Origin: JAFGVL01 sp963662245
GTDB lineage: Bacteria > Bacteroidota > Bacteroidia > Bacteroidales > Paludibacteraceae
Assembly: GCA_963662245.2 (NCBI GenBank)
Contig: CAXXVQ010000007.1
Location: forward strand, 62,001-126,000
Direction of reading: 5' to 3'
Length of the DNA stretch: 64,000 nucleotides
In this document: positions 63,721 to 64,000 of the stretch, piece after piece
Layout: the number at the start of each line of letters is the position of its first letter
Position numbering within the stretch: the stretch's first letter is position 1
Made by a program: the position numbers and the translations under genes
Notes under the pieces: generated by a model
The model's input: the letters and a program-made list of their open reading frames with translations, nothing else
The model's database searches: none
What the model was told of the DNA's origin: nothing

Positions 63721-64000
63721 ATGAAAACATTCAAATCATCACTCCTTGCTCTCTTAATGCTGTGCTTTAGTGGTGCTTATGCACAAGATTATGCATTGAC
63801 AAGTCCTATTGGATATGGAGCATCTGTTACTGGTGGAACAGGCGGTTCAGTAACTACAGTTACTACAGCCGCAGAATTTAAAACTGCAATTACATCATCA
63901 GGGTCAAAGATTATTCTAGTATCAGGAACATTAAACTTTACAACTTTACTCAAAGCTAAAGTTACCAATAAAACAATTATTGGTTTACCGGGAGCTATTT
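63721..64000 (+). CDS. PL1-type pectate lyase, N-terminal part (cut by window edge)
   Basis: The first 93 codons are present. A signal peptide (MKTFKSSLLALLML to GAYA) is followed by QDYALTSPIGYGASVTGGTG and GSVTTVTTAAEFKTAITSSG, then SKIILVSGTLNF and NKTIIGLPGA. This is the start of a PL1 pectate lyase beta-helix and a close paralogue of the damaged gene at 45473, without frameshifts in the part visible. The remaining domains lie outside the window. Confidence 0.8.
   Translation, partial: MKTFKSSLLALLMLCFSGAYAQDYALTSPIGYGASVTGGTGGSVTTVTTAAEFKTAITSSGSKIILVSGTLNFTTLLKAKVTNKTIIGLPGAI

Overview
The window looks like a chromosomal segment of an AT-rich Bacteroidota, most likely an anaerobic member of the Bacteroidales/Marinilabiliales type. 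The support is direct: type IX secretion (T9SS) C-terminal domains, a SusD/RagB protein, Bacteroidota-type promoters (TTTG, about 19 nt, TAnnTTTG), a DUF5723-OmpA protein, and almost no Shine-Dalgarno sequences. I cannot name a species.

Layout. 1-348 is the start of a Rel/Spo-like gene (minus strand). 577-3149 holds a small T9SS protein and an orphan SusD-like protein. 3299-4524 is a scar with a umuC fragment and a nucleotidyltransferase/HEPN pair whose HEPN half is frameshifted. 4661-34673 is mostly housekeeping: rplU-rpmA, serS, purT, an agmatine-to-putrescine pair (aguA, aguB), a dus-like gene, ruvC, a glycosyltransferase, lysC-lysA, a yebC-family gene, an M49 peptidase, rsmD, an IS982-type element, a RecD-like helicase, a lipoprotein plus DUF5723/TSP3/OmpA protein, two nitrogen-fixation-associated small genes, tRNA-His, an AlkD-like gene, a Fur-family regulator, purA and a zinc metallopeptidase.

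35014-64000 is an accessory surface/secretome island. It encodes a 551-aa secreted protein, a roughly 2,650-aa Ig/FN3 protein with a T9SS tail, a small protein with an unusual PIGD-TM-basic tail, a giant pectate lyase/adhesin gene (45473-59098), an IS4-type element inserted in that gene's terminator, a PL9-type pectate lyase, and the start of a second PL1-like gene at the right edge. The lyases and Ig-rich proteins suggest cell-surface attack on pectin, with export through T9SS.

The most notable points are: (i) the N-terminal 2 kb of the giant gene carries about twelve single-base frameshifts that are nearly all insertions, while the following 11.5 kb is fully open; (ii) that open part contains a higher-order repeat of 78-aa Ig-like modules in three ~1.44-kb blocks; (iii) a ~220-aa amidotransferase-like domain is shared by two different lyases; (iv) the IS4 element has an 11-bp target duplication in the hairpin loop of a terminator and carries inward-blocking terminators at both ends; (v) a nif-associated gene pair sits far from any nif structural gene in this window.
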